Assembly: GCF_017498525.1 (NCBI RefSeq)
Contig: NZ_CP071796.1
Span: forward strand, 3,906,001 to 3,970,000
Length of the DNA stretch: 64,000 nucleotides
Direction of reading: 5' to 3'
From: Ottowia testudinis
Lineage (GTDB): Bacteria; Pseudomonadota; Gammaproteobacteria; Burkholderiales; Burkholderiaceae_C
The notes below the pieces were generated by a model. The model did not search any database. It had not been told where the DNA came from and saw nothing but the letters and a program-made list of their open reading frames with translations. This document shows, in pieces, positions 38,105 to 47,130 of this stretch. The position numbers were made by a program, and so were the translations under genes. Position 1 is the first letter of the stretch, and every line of letters begins with the position of its first letter.

Positions 38105-38241
38105 GAGGCGTGAGAATCTGCGCCCCACGACCGCGAAGGGTGATCCGTTTGGAAGCGCGGGCTTAAAGGGGCTGCGATTCTACAGGACTCCCCTGGCCGC
38201 GCGGCCTCCCGTGCCTCTAGGACCAGACCCCTATCAATCAC

Positions 38242-39168
38242 TTACTTTTTTTGATCATTGCTTGACGAAAACAAGCCTTGAATGGCCTTTTCGTCCAATT
38301 GAATGCCGTACTTGGCAAACAACTCTTTGCTCAGCTCCTGATTAGCCTGCTGGCGGCAATGGGCCAAAGCCCGCGACGGAGCGGACAAGGCGGCCTCCTC
38401 CCATGTCAGCTGACGTCCCTCGCGTTTGGAGACCACCTTATAAAGATAACCGAAATCCCCTTCACGAACAGGCCCCAGCAACTCCCCCTCTTTGGCATCT
38501 GCGAGTGCTCGGATCACAAGGTTGTCGCCCTCCAGCGTAGCCCAGCCGATATCGCCTTGAGGCTCGAGTCGATACACGGCATCGACCCGGCTCACCACGG
38601 CGTGCAAGCTGGCTTTGCCCGAGGACACTGCTTGCGCCTGTGTCAGCAACCAATCCATCGCCAATTGATCGTCGATTTTTGCACTGATGGGTAACATGAT
38701 TCGGGTCAGCCGGGCCGATGGCGGCACCTTGAACGCATCGGCATGTTGATCGAAGTACCTTCGAGCGGCAGCCCCGTCGACCGGTCGCTCGCAGGAGCGC
38801 GCCAACTTCTGGTAGATCGCGTTCCCATACACGTCATCAAAACGATCTGCCGCACGATCTGCCGCACGCGGCTCCTTCAAACGGAGCCCTTCCAGAACCA
38901 GCGCCCTATTCACCGCCATCTCCCGTACCGCCGACTCCGCACCCCAATAATTGCGCACCGCGCCTCGCAAATCAATGCGCTTGGACACATAGGCGTTGAA
39001 GTCCCGAGCAGTGATAACTTCACCGTTAGCGAAGCGCACCAGCGCCTCAGCCGACGCACTGATCGGCAGACAAGCAATCAATGCGAATGCGCCCAAGGCA
39101 ACAATGCAGCGCAGCATCGAGAAACGCAAACGGACTTTACTTATGAACATATTGCTTGACAAAATCAT
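38242..39168 (-). CDS. Exported peptidyl-prolyl isomerase of the PpiC/SurA type
   Basis: The 308-residue periplasmic chaperone has a signal peptide (MLRCIVALGAFALIACLPIS then ASA), an N-terminal chaperone helix region, and a parvulin-like domain with PPSARLTRIMLPISAKIDDQ and GDIGWATLEGDNLVIRALAD. The C-terminal helix returns to the chaperone part (LFAKYGIQLDEKAIQGLFSS). The ATG at 39168 overlaps the upstream lipoprotein stop (ATGA); an ATG six codons later is possible. Similar proteins accompany exopolysaccharide or secretion loci. The substrate is unknown. Confidence 0.8.
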   Translation of the reverse strand: MILSSNMFISKVRLRFSMLRCIVALGAFALIACLPISASAEALVRFANGEVITARDFNAYVSKRIDLRGAVRNYWGAESAVREMAVNRALVLEGLRLKEPRAADRAADRFDDVYGNAIYQKLARSCERPVDGAAARRYFDQHADAFKVPPSARLTRIMLPISAKIDDQLAMDWLLTQAQAVSSGKASLHAVVSRVDAVYRLEPQGDIGWATLEGDNLVIRALADAKEGELLGPVREGDFGYLYKVVSKREGRQLTWEEAALSAPSRALAHCRQQANQELSKELFAKYGIQLDEKAIQGLFSSSNDQKK

Positions 39169-40250
39169 TTCGGCTGTTGCGTGCTGGCGTGCTCCCACAG
39201 CGGGCCGTAAATCACATCAGCCATCTTTCCTGCAGAGTTGAGAACCATAAGATCCCGCTCGCCATCCCCATCCAAGTCAATCAACTGCAAGTTGGTCGCA
39301 AAGCCACTGACCTTTAGCCACCGAGTTTCCAGCACGTTTCCCTGCTCATCCAAACGCTGCAAATAAAGGAAATTGCCATCGCTCCAGATCACCATATCGT
39401 CCGCCATGGGCGCCGCTGCCACCCCTCCCGTGGGAGGTGCCTTGATATATTGAAGCTCCCCTGTGCCCATCTGAATCCGGGCGTTGCTGCCGCCTGTTTC
39501 AAGCGCGACATACAGCCACTTACCAGACGGCGAGGGCCTCACTTGACGGGGAACGGCGCTGAACTTCGCCAACATCCGTGGTAATGCGGACGGGTCCGCT
39601 GACGACACCCACATCACTCGCTTGTCATCCAGGCACCCCACGGCCACTCCCGCGTCAGGTTGACCCGGCGCGCGAGTCACACGTGTCGGGAACCAAGGCG
39701 CCTCGCACAAGCGGGCTTTGCGCACACGCGCTGGCTGCCCATCCTCCGCCCAACTGACCCACGCCACCTCAGAGCCACTGTAGGGTGTTACAAGCATGTG
39801 GTAGCGACCCGCCTCGGTGTCGAGCACGAAAACATTGCGAGGCGCAAAGCCCACCACCACCTGCGTCACTCGGACAAGACTCTGGGCCTGCAAACGAAAG
39901 ATCTCGAGCCCTTGAGACAATTCGACAGCGGCCGCAAATAAGTCATCTTTCAGCCAAGCAGCCGAGTCAGGGTGATACGCCACAGGATGCCGCGCCAGCT
40001 CGCGCACTGACCGGCCCTCGAATTGGTGTGCCACAACAAAACCTGTTTCATGCTCAACGAGAGCAAGCTGACAGCCTGAGGCCCCACAGCGCACCTCACC
40101 GCCCCACGCCTCGGGCGCCGAAATTGTAAGGCGCTGCAGATTGGCCAATGGCTGGCCCGCCCCCGTCGACGCGGTACTACCCGAGCCCTGACAACCCGAC
40201 AGCGCCATTGCCAAAACCATCACCCATGAGTACCAACCCGAACGTGTCAT
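39165..40250 (-). CDS. Lipoprotein with FG-GAP-like C-terminus
   Basis: The 361-residue protein starts MTRSGWYSWVMVLAMALSGC, a lipoprotein signal with lipobox LSGC. The mature part is beta-rich and may form a propeller. Near the end LQLIDLDGDGERDLMVLNSA is a calcium-binding FG-GAP-type repeat. A start further upstream (40274) is possible but would move the signal peptide inward. It is coupled to the PpiC-type gene by a four-base overlap. I recognise no specific family. Confidence 0.75.
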   Translation of the reverse strand: MTRSGWYSWVMVLAMALSGCQGSGSTASTGAGQPLANLQRLTISAPEAWGGEVRCGASGCQLALVEHETGFVVAHQFEGRSVRELARHPVAYHPDSAAWLKDDLFAAAVELSQGLEIFRLQAQSLVRVTQVVVGFAPRNVFVLDTEAGRYHMLVTPYSGSEVAWVSWAEDGQPARVRKARLCEAPWFPTRVTRAPGQPDAGVAVGCLDDKRVMWVSSADPSALPRMLAKFSAVPRQVRPSPSGKWLYVALETGGSNARIQMGTGELQYIKAPPTGGVAAAPMADDMVIWSDGNFLYLQRLDEQGNVLETRWLKVSGFATNLQLIDLDGDGERDLMVLNSAGKMADVIYGPLWEHASTQQPK

Positions 40251-40458
40251 TGTTGCATCACTCAAAAAACCGCCCATGAAGAGCTTCCCTCGAAAATCGT
40301 TGATCGGACAGCCTGCGGCGTTACAACGTTTACCAATACTTGAGCTGATGCTTGAGTTCGCCCTCATCTAAACCTTGCCACAACGACTATGACGACCCCC
40401 CCTCTTAGAGAGTCTGCTCAAAATCCCACTGCAATGTTTAAAGCGCATGCATCGACCA

Positions 40459-40495
40459 AGCTATATTTTTTATAGCCGCTAGCGCTCAACGCGCC
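40459..40495. repeat. Dispersed palindromic repeat, copy 8
   Basis: The copy contains AGCTATATTTTTTATAGCCG and CTAGCGCTCAACGCGCC. It lies in the 633-base gap 40251-40883. The rest of that gap, apart from the terminator and palindrome listed, shows no gene. Confidence 0.6.
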
Positions 40496-40780
40496 AATGA
40501 CGGAAGCTTCAAAGATTCTGAAAAAACATGTACTTTGCCCCAGAAACTCACTGCGGGGCATCGGCAACAAAATCTAAGGGTGTTTTCAGTCCACTTTTAA
40601 AGTGATTTATCGTCGTAGCACCCGCCCATCAAGCGTTAGAAGCCACTACTTCAGTAGCGCTCAATCTAATGCAAAATTCAATAGACACCCACGCGAACGG
40701 CAATAAATAAAGGCCGCATCAACTTCTGAATCCGTTCAAGCCAAATGCGTCGAGATTTCGAAAAAATTCTGAGACACAAA

Positions 40781-40817
40781 TAAAAATCGGCAGGCTCTGA
40801 TTGAGAGCACTGCCGAT
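40781..40817 (-). terminator. Rho-independent terminator after the secreted protein gene
   Basis: The arms ATCGGCAG (40786-40793) and CTGCCGAT (40810-40817) pair perfectly, and an inner GCTCT/AGAGC extends the stem. On the minus strand the stem is followed by TTTTTATTTG. This is the clearest intrinsic terminator in the window and closes the type II secretion operon side. Confidence 0.8.
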
Positions 40818-40843
40818 AGACAAACGTCTTGATTTTTAGGCAC

Positions 40844-40863
40844 GCCTGCGCTGCAGCGCAGGC
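40844..40863. repeat. Perfect 20-bp palindrome
   Basis: GCCTGCGCTGCAGCGCAGGC is its own reverse complement. It starts 20 bases past the secreted-protein stop and 27 bases before the terminator. Confidence 0.75.
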
Positions 40864-40883
40864 ACGCCCATCAAATCAAGCGA

Positions 40884-41819
40884 TCAGGGAGCGCGGTGAG
40901 CACCCAAAATAGTCTGCATCGCGCCGAAAGCGGGCGAATTGATCACACTGAAGGTGAACACCCCGAGAACACCAGGCTTGCTACCAAGCGCCTCAGCGGG
41001 GACAAGACCAGGGTAATCACCAGGAACCACGCCCGTATTCCACTCAATGAAACCATCAGTGAAGTGAGCAGGGCGGCCACCAATAGTTTCCGGATTAAAC
41101 CAATCCAACTCTTTCTTCGTCAGAGCAAAATTCACCGACTTGCGCTCTTGCTTATCGTCATACATGTTGACGGTGTGGGTGCCACGCTGATCGCCAACAG
41201 ACCATACAGCAATAGCCGTATCGTTGCCAGCAGCAGCGCCATCCACAAAATAACGCATCGTCATTACGTTACCCACCGGAGCAGCACCGGCAACGGCTGT
41301 CAGGCTATTCGGACCCAAGGTCGTCAAGTCGGTAGGCGCACCGCCAATCGTCAGAGGACCGTCAATCACAGGAGTGTAACCCACATCTTGACTTCCCGTA
41401 ATCACCTGGAACGCGCTGCCGGAAATCATACCGGAAGCCGGTGACGCCAAGGTGTCGTTTGCAGCACACTTACCAGCCGCAGGAGCCGTAGCACCCTGAG
41501 CGAAAACCAGATAGCCACGCGCCTTCTCCAGACCTGTACCAGACTTAGCAGCCCAGACGAAGGGCTCGTAGTCCTTACCAGTCATCACGAAGCAACCATC
41601 GGTCACATGGTTCGAGTCTTGATCAAAGAACGTCCAGTAGACAGACACCGGAGCGGCTGAAGCGTTGGTGATGCCGACGGCCGTCGTATTACCCATGCCC
41701 TCGTGATACGCGTTAGGCACCACAAAGCCGTTAGAAAAAGTACCCTGGGTATAGGCCTGGGCGACACCAGCGCCCAGCGCTGCCGCTGCTGCAATGGCGG
41801 TCACTGCAAATTTTTTCAT
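40884..41819 (-). CDS. Secreted protein of unknown family
   Basis: The 311-residue protein has a clear Sec signal peptide: MKKFAVTAIAAAAALGAGVA then QA. The mature part is rich in small and aromatic residues and looks like a beta-sandwich: TQGTFSNGFVVPNAYHEGMG, PVSVYWTFFDQDSNHVTDGC and FTDGFIEWNTGVVPGDYPG. Two Cys residues may form a disulfide. The ATG at 41819 has GAGGAT ahead. It is transcribed in the same direction as the type II secretion operon, 169 bases after it, and ends at a strong terminator. A secretion substrate role is plausible but unproven. Confidence 0.8.
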   Translation of the reverse strand: MKKFAVTAIAAAAALGAGVAQAYTQGTFSNGFVVPNAYHEGMGNTTAVGITNASAAPVSVYWTFFDQDSNHVTDGCFVMTGKDYEPFVWAAKSGTGLEKARGYLVFAQGATAPAAGKCAANDTLASPASGMISGSAFQVITGSQDVGYTPVIDGPLTIGGAPTDLTTLGPNSLTAVAGAAPVGNVMTMRYFVDGAAAGNDTAIAVWSVGDQRGTHTVNMYDDKQERKSVNFALTKKELDWFNPETIGGRPAHFTDGFIEWNTGVVPGDYPGLVPAEALGSKPGVLGVFTFSVINSPAFGAMQTILGAHRAP

Positions 41820-41988
41820 CTCTAGATCCTCAGAAAATTTAAAGAAGCGCCCCACAGCGTGGGTACCACAGCCCATTCGTGAAATCGTTTGGGTTACGCT
41901 CATCTTATACGTACCGCAGATGCCGAGCAAGCGCGACGTACTTCATTCGACGGATCACGATTGGCGTTGTTGCACACAAACCACAGCA

Positions 41989-42444
41989 TCACTTGTCCGA
42001 AAACAGCGGGTTGCGTCGCTGACCATGGTACCAAACACCATCGATTCGACGCCACGGGTCGTCCGCTTCAGCCTGTTGCCCCTTGACGCGTAGAAGAGGC
42101 AGCGCATAGTCCATCCACACCGTCAATACAGCATTGTCACCGTCGATGCTCTTGACGCCGCGTACCTCTACAGCATTAAAGACAATGCCACCTCTTTTCA
42201 GGTACGCCTGAAGCGTCCACTGCGGATCCTTGGAGATCTCTTCATAGGGCCATGCGGTGACGCTGTCGTTGACCTTGATGAGTCCCCAGTATTCGCGGGC
42301 TCGCTTCAACAGCTGCGCTTGATCATCAGCTGCTGGGGCAATCGCGCTGCCCGTGGTGGAACATCCGCCCAGCGCCGTCATCAAGGCGGGCGCGGCCAGC
42401 GCTAAGGCAAATCGACGGCGATCAAGATACAACGGATTTGTCAT
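41989..42444 (-). CDS. Lipoprotein with Tat-like signal, last gene of the gsp operon
   Basis: The 151-residue protein begins MTNPLYLDRRRFALALAAPA, a twin-arginine-like stretch (RRRFAL), followed by the lipobox LGGC. The mature part has an NTF2-like look: RAREYWGLIKVNDSVTAWPY and WRRIDGVWYHGQRRNPLFSD. It starts 46 bases after gspD with AAGGAG nine bases ahead of the ATG. It could be a T2SS accessory or pilotin-like factor by position only; no such family is recognised. Confidence 0.75.
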   Translation of the reverse strand: MTNPLYLDRRRFALALAAPALMTALGGCSTTGSAIAPAADDQAQLLKRAREYWGLIKVNDSVTAWPYEEISKDPQWTLQAYLKRGGIVFNAVEVRGVKSIDGDNAVLTVWMDYALPLLRVKGQQAEADDPWRRIDGVWYHGQRRNPLFSDK

Positions 42445-42490
42445 TAACCAACGCTCCTTTCAGTGAAAACCAAGTGGCCAGGCGCGGCGC

Positions 42491-44887
42491 CTATTGCCCC
42501 GCTGCAGGTGAGTCACGGCCTACGCTGGGCGGCGCGACTTCGCGCAGAGGTTGCAGGCCCAGCGAGCGGATGCGCTGCCGCATTTCAATGCTGGCGGCGC
42601 GCACCTGATCATCGTCTTCAAGTGCACGGGGGGTCAGCAGCACGATGAGTTCGGTACGCTCCTTTCCCTCGCTGGTGGTAGAGAACAGTGCCCCCAGTAC
42701 CGGGATATCGCTCAGCAAGGGCACACCTCCCCGACCACTGGACTCGTTCTCACGAATCATGCCGCCCAGGACAATGGTTTCGCCAGAACGTACGGCCACG
42801 CGGCTCTGAATCTGTCGGTTCAGGAAAGCCCGCTGCGTGGTGGCGGAATCGATCTCACCCACATCTGTGACCTGCTGCACGATGCTCAGTGTGATCAACC
42901 CACCTGAGTTGACGGAGGGCGTCACGGACAACATGACGCCTGTGTCCCGATAGGTGACTGACTCCGATATCACGGCGCCGTTGACCACCGTGGCACCGCC
43001 TGTTCTGACAGGCTGCTGCTTGCCCACTTGAATGGTGGCGTTGTGGTTGTCAAGTACCAGGATGGATGGGTTGGAAAGGACCCGCAACTGCGACTTTTGC
43101 GCGAGCGCGTTGAGTGTCGCCCGCACCACGCCGGCATTGTTCACGATGGAGTACGAAAAGCCCGGCTGCTGCGCACCGATGGCTCCACTGGAATTCATGT
43201 TCAGCAAGGCGTTGCCCGTTCGCCCGCCGCTGAGGCCATTCTGAATCGCCCACTCAACACCGTACTTGAGATTGCCGGTAAGGGTGACTTCGACAATGCT
43301 GGCCTCGATCAGCACTTGCGTAGGGGACTTGTCGAGTTCGCGCAGCGCGCGTTCGATGCGGCGATATTCGGTGCGCGGCGCGCGGATCAGCAAAGCGTTG
43401 CGCGATTCGTCGGCAACCACGCGGATATTGCCTTCCAGCTCGCTCACGGTGGTCGCCGCAGCGTTGCCCGCAAGGGCGTTTCCGCCCGTCGCGCCCAACC
43501 CCAAGCCAGCACCCATCGCCGGCCCCGATCCCAAACCGGTGTTTGCACCGCCAAAAGTGCCCGTTGACCCAGACGATGAGCCGCTTCGTCCCATACCCAG
43601 ACCGCCTCCAAAGCCGGACGATTGGCCAAACTGTGTTGGCGCCGAACCAGCGGCCACACCAGCCCTGGTGCCCGAGGCTTGACCGAACAGACCATTGAGC
43701 AACTCCGCCATGCGCACGGCTGAACCGTTTTGCACGGGGTAGACAAAGAGCCCCGCTTCCAGCGCATCCGTAGGCTGATCCAGTCGCCGGATCCAAGTCT
43801 CCACTTGATTCAACATCTGACTGCGCGGGGTCACCACCACCAGCGCGTTCAAACGCTCAATGGGAAACAAACGAATCAGGCCACTCAAGGGGCCAGCACC
43901 CGCGGCCGCAGCAGATGGCGCCACGGCCGAGCGCCCACCAGCTGCTGCCGCGTTGCCACCACCAGGCACACCGGGCACCATGCCGGGGCCCGGCCCAGCC
44001 GGCGCGTGATCGGGTGACAGCATGGCTTGCAAGGTGTCGTAGACCACGCTGACGTTGGCATATTCCAGAGGAAACACACCCAGTGACATGCCCGAGAGAT
44101 AGTCGACATCAAATGCGTCCACCATCTCAAGCCAGCCCGCCAGCTGCGCCTTGCTGCCTTGCAGCACCAGCAGGTTGCGCGAACCATCCACATATACGAT
44201 CGCTTCTCTCGGGGCGAGCGGCCCGAGAATCTTGGCCATTTCGCCAGCCCCGATATGCTCCAGCGGCACTATGACGGTACCAGCGCCCGCCAGATCCTTG
44301 ACGCGCGAAGCGGACGCCAAGGGGCGCGTACCCACTGTCACACTGCGCTTGGTGACGTGATAAACGCCCGCTGCGTCACGCACGATGGCGAGATCGTGCG
44401 GCAGCAGCACGGTATCAAGCACATCCAATACTTGTTTACGCGGCAGCGGCTTACGGGTACGCAAGCTGACCACCGTTTCGGCCCCAGCATCGACGGTATA
44501 ACTAACCTGCAGCAAATCGCCCAATAGGGCAGATGCCAAGCTCCCCACCGTGACGTTCTCGAAATTCAAGGACACACGGTCGCCCTGGGCCAGCACGTGG
44601 TCAACCTTAGGAGCGAGCTCCGTTTTGACAAGCTGATTGGTGCCTGGGAAAACGCGCGCAGCCGATGCACCGGAAGTGGCCGGCGACGGTAAAGCACCAC
44701 TGGATACCCCTGCCTGCACCGGCGCTACGGTCAAGGGGGTACTCGCATCACCACCCAGCGCAAGCGCATTATCCGGAACAACCGCGCTGGGCGGCTCGCT
44801 CACTGCGGAGGAGGATTGGTCAACAGTGGCGCAACCTGCTGCAGTCAGCAGCGCCAGCATGATCAGGGAAGGCCGAAATATCATCAT
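42491..44887 (-). CDS. gspD: Type II secretion outer-membrane secretin with a lipobox
   Basis: The secretin forms the outer-membrane gate. The 798 residues start with a lipoprotein signal (FRPSLIMLALLTAAGC), suggesting a self-targeting liposecretin as known for HxcQ. N-domains follow, e.g. VTVGSLASALLGDLLQVSYT and AIVRDAAGVYHVTKRSVTVG, with Gly/Pro/Ser-rich linkers around residues 390 and 530. The secretin domain has LIEASIVEVTLTGNLKYGVE, PSILVLDNHNATIQVGKQQP and SVNSGGLITLSIVQQVTDVG. The C-terminus is PLREVAPPSVGRDSPAAGQ. The ATG at 44887 is preferred over the long upstream TTG reading. Confidence 0.95.
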   Translation of the reverse strand: MMIFRPSLIMLALLTAAGCATVDQSSSAVSEPPSAVVPDNALALGGDASTPLTVAPVQAGVSSGALPSPATSGASAARVFPGTNQLVKTELAPKVDHVLAQGDRVSLNFENVTVGSLASALLGDLLQVSYTVDAGAETVVSLRTRKPLPRKQVLDVLDTVLLPHDLAIVRDAAGVYHVTKRSVTVGTRPLASASRVKDLAGAGTVIVPLEHIGAGEMAKILGPLAPREAIVYVDGSRNLLVLQGSKAQLAGWLEMVDAFDVDYLSGMSLGVFPLEYANVSVVYDTLQAMLSPDHAPAGPGPGMVPGVPGGGNAAAAGGRSAVAPSAAAAGAGPLSGLIRLFPIERLNALVVVTPRSQMLNQVETWIRRLDQPTDALEAGLFVYPVQNGSAVRMAELLNGLFGQASGTRAGVAAGSAPTQFGQSSGFGGGLGMGRSGSSSGSTGTFGGANTGLGSGPAMGAGLGLGATGGNALAGNAAATTVSELEGNIRVVADESRNALLIRAPRTEYRRIERALRELDKSPTQVLIEASIVEVTLTGNLKYGVEWAIQNGLSGGRTGNALLNMNSSGAIGAQQPGFSYSIVNNAGVVRATLNALAQKSQLRVLSNPSILVLDNHNATIQVGKQQPVRTGGATVVNGAVISESVTYRDTGVMLSVTPSVNSGGLITLSIVQQVTDVGEIDSATTQRAFLNRQIQSRVAVRSGETIVLGGMIRENESSGRGGVPLLSDIPVLGALFSTTSEGKERTELIVLLTPRALEDDDQVRAASIEMRQRIRSLGLQPLREVAPPSVGRDSPAAGQ

Positions 44888-44897
44888 TATCGAAACT

Positions 44898-45536
44898 TCA
44901 ATCCGTGTTTGAGAGGGTCCCACCCGATTCTCTGGAGGCAGAGGGCAAAGGGCCGCGCGTGACACCGGGCGCTGAAGCTCCAGGCTCTTTGGGAGGCAAA
45001 GCCGGCAGCGCCTTTGCAGGATTAGAGGCGCGAGGTGTCGACGCGGCAGCAGCACGGGAATCTGGCGCGGCAGGCCCTCGCACCGTGGACAGCGGCCGTT
45101 CGACCCGCTGACCATCCTGGGAAACGAACACAGCCACCTTGCCATTGAAGCTGCCCAGACGCCAGGGGCCAGCAGGACCAACGGAGCTTATCTTGAGTGT
45201 GCTGCCGTCTTGCCGCTGCAACAAAGCCACCTTGCGGGACCCGGATTCCAGCACAGCCATCAACCGCGACTGCTCCAGCTCCGATTCCGCGCCCGGTTTG
45301 GCATCGCCCTGAGCAGAGGCGGCGGCCACAGGCCGCCGCCCGGCCCAGAACAAAGGACGCTCCTTCGCTTGTGTAGCCTGCACCTGGGCGGGCGCCGGCA
45401 AGACAACCAATTCAGGTAAATCTGGCTTGAGTGGAGTCGGCGGACGCCATTGGGTGCGACCAACACTCCACCAATAAACGCAAATCGCCAACACAAGCAC
45501 TGCCGCCCCTGGCGCCACCAGCCATGATCGCTTCAT
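44898..45536 (-). CDS. Type II secretion periplasmic clamp protein, GspC-like without PDZ
   Basis: The 212-residue protein has one N-terminal membrane helix (about residues 9-25), a proline-rich linker, and a homology-region-like beta domain: ERPLFWAGRRPVAAASAQGD, ESGSRKVALLQRQDGSTLKI and WRLGSFNGKVAVFVSQDGQR. A Pro/Ala-rich tail replaces the PDZ domain. This fits GspC (or an N-type protein) linking the inner-membrane platform to the secretin. It overlaps the M gene by four bases and precedes gspD by 10. Confidence 0.75.
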   Translation of the reverse strand: MKRSWLVAPGAAVLVLAICVYWWSVGRTQWRPPTPLKPDLPELVVLPAPAQVQATQAKERPLFWAGRRPVAAASAQGDAKPGAESELEQSRLMAVLESGSRKVALLQRQDGSTLKISSVGPAGPWRLGSFNGKVAVFVSQDGQRVERPLSTVRGPAAPDSRAAAASTPRASNPAKALPALPPKEPGASAPGVTRGPLPSASRESGGTLSNTD

Positions 45537-46126
45537 GGGGCAACGCCTTTCCCGGGCGCCAGCGTCGCTTCAAGCTGCAGGCCCAGACGAGCTTTTTGCG
45601 GGGCATTGGGCGTGTTGCCACCCTCCCTCATCAGATTGACGGAGGATGTCCAAAGCGGCGGCTGCTGAGATTGCAAGCGCTCGAGCAGTTGCAGCAGCTG
45701 TGCCCAATCGCCCGTCACCGTGGCGCTCAAGCGAATGCGCGAAAGCTTGCCGTCTTCGCCAGCCACTGCCGCCGCTTGAGAGGACACAAGGGTGCACTCG
45801 GCTGCCACGACCAGCTCACGCAGACGCTGAGTGACATCGTTTTGTGCGCTGTCGCCGCCGGGATAAAGCCAGGGCTGAACTTGCCGGCGCGCAGCAGCAA
45901 GCCTGCCTTGTATGTCGGCGCCGGATTGAAGCACGCCATCCAGCCGTTCGATGCGCGACTCCAGCTGATCAAGGCCAGCACCATATCGTGACCACATGGC
46001 CCGGTAGATAAGCGCGCAACCGATCAGCACCAACAGTGCAGCAGCCACCAACGTCAGCAACGCGCGGCGTGACCATGGATGAAGATTGATGTTGCGCCAA
46101 GCCATCACTGAGTTAGAGCGCCTCAT
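45533..46126 (-). CDS. gspM: Type II secretion protein M, PilO-like (GspMb)
   Basis: The 197-residue bitopic protein has a membrane helix at about residues 22-42 and a coiled region (GLDQLESRIERLDGVLQSGA) followed by a ferredoxin-like domain with RLRELVVAAECTLVSSQAAA and RLSATVTGDWAQLLQLLERL. It resembles the PilO-like M proteins of Burkholderiales rather than classical GspM. It overlaps gspL and the C-like gene by four bases each. Confidence 0.8.
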   Translation of the reverse strand: MRRSNSVMAWRNINLHPWSRRALLTLVAAALLVLIGCALIYRAMWSRYGAGLDQLESRIERLDGVLQSGADIQGRLAAARRQVQPWLYPGGDSAQNDVTQRLRELVVAAECTLVSSQAAAVAGEDGKLSRIRLSATVTGDWAQLLQLLERLQSQQPPLWTSSVNLMREGGNTPNAPQKARLGLQLEATLAPGKGVAP

Positions 46127-47130
46127 GATTTGCTTACTCCCCCTCGCCAGCGCATCTCGAATCCAAAACGCTCCTTGTTCTGGGCGTCGTCACGCACCGT
46201 GGCCGCGGTAGCGCGCACTTCGGCAAAATCGGGTTGCTTGCTCACGCGGGCCATCAAGTCGGCCGCGTTGCTGGTCAAACCCGAGATGCGAATCTGATCG
46301 CCGTTGACTTCAAAACGATCCAGCCATGTATCGTCGGGCAGCGCCACCGCCAATCGATCGAGAACGCTGGCCAGAGGCAAGCTGTGATCGATACTTTGGC
46401 GCAATTCCTGCGCTACTCGGGCCTGCTGACGCAATTCATCAAGCTGCACCCGCAGCGGTGCCGCCATGGGCTCGACCGTGGAGACATGCTGCACGGCGCG
46501 AACCACCGCCTGCCGCTTGAGCACCAGCGGCATCAAGGCCGGAAGAGCCAACGCGGCCGCCAACACCAACAACACACTGACGTAAAGCAAGTCTAGACGG
46601 CGTTGACGACGGTCTTGCTCCGCCATGGCCGGCCCATGGACCGACAGCGCTTCGTCATCGGTACGCGCCAAATACACGGGCGCATCCGCAGGCAGGCTGG
46701 TTTGCACCAAACCCTGCTCCAGTATCGCATTTGGACAAAGTCCCCAGGTGATCAGCCAACCGCCGTCTGCATCCGGCTCACTTCGCCAAACGCTCACCAC
46801 CTGGTCCGGAGGCAAGGGGGAAACTCGCCACATCGCCTCGTGCACAGCGGCGGCGAGTGATCGACGCGGCATGTCCGGCAAGCGAAATTCGCCCCAAAGG
46901 CCGGCCTCATGGGGAACCAACAGACTGGTGGCGTCATGGGCAGCACCGGCAGACACCACGCGGGTGCCAATTATCCGCACAGGGCGTCCGACCAACGACA
47001 CCGCCTGAATCGATGATGCGGGCCACATGCCTCGCGCAATCAGGGTACGCCGAAGCTCGCTCAGCCCCCAGGCGAGCCGGTCCCAGGCCGCTCGCAGGCG
47101 GACAGCGGGCTTCACTCGGATGGTGCTCAT
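46123..47130 (-). CDS. gspL: Type II secretion protein L, PilN-like C-terminus
   Basis: The 335-residue protein has an actin-like cytoplasmic N-part, a membrane helix near residues 200-222 (LLYVSVLLVLAAALALPALM) and a PilN-like periplasmic domain: RLAVALPDDTWLDRFEVNGD, QIRISGLTSNAADLMARVSK. It anchors the GspE ATPase to the platform in the family. The ATG at 47130 overlaps the gspK stop (ATGA). An upstream reading of 21 codons is disregarded for that reason. Confidence 0.85.
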   Translation of the reverse strand: MSTIRVKPAVRLRAAWDRLAWGLSELRRTLIARGMWPASSIQAVSLVGRPVRIIGTRVVSAGAAHDATSLLVPHEAGLWGEFRLPDMPRRSLAAAVHEAMWRVSPLPPDQVVSVWRSEPDADGGWLITWGLCPNAILEQGLVQTSLPADAPVYLARTDDEALSVHGPAMAEQDRRQRRLDLLYVSVLLVLAAALALPALMPLVLKRQAVVRAVQHVSTVEPMAAPLRVQLDELRQQARVAQELRQSIDHSLPLASVLDRLAVALPDDTWLDRFEVNGDQIRISGLTSNAADLMARVSKQPDFAEVRATAATVRDDAQNKERFGFEMRWRGGVSKS

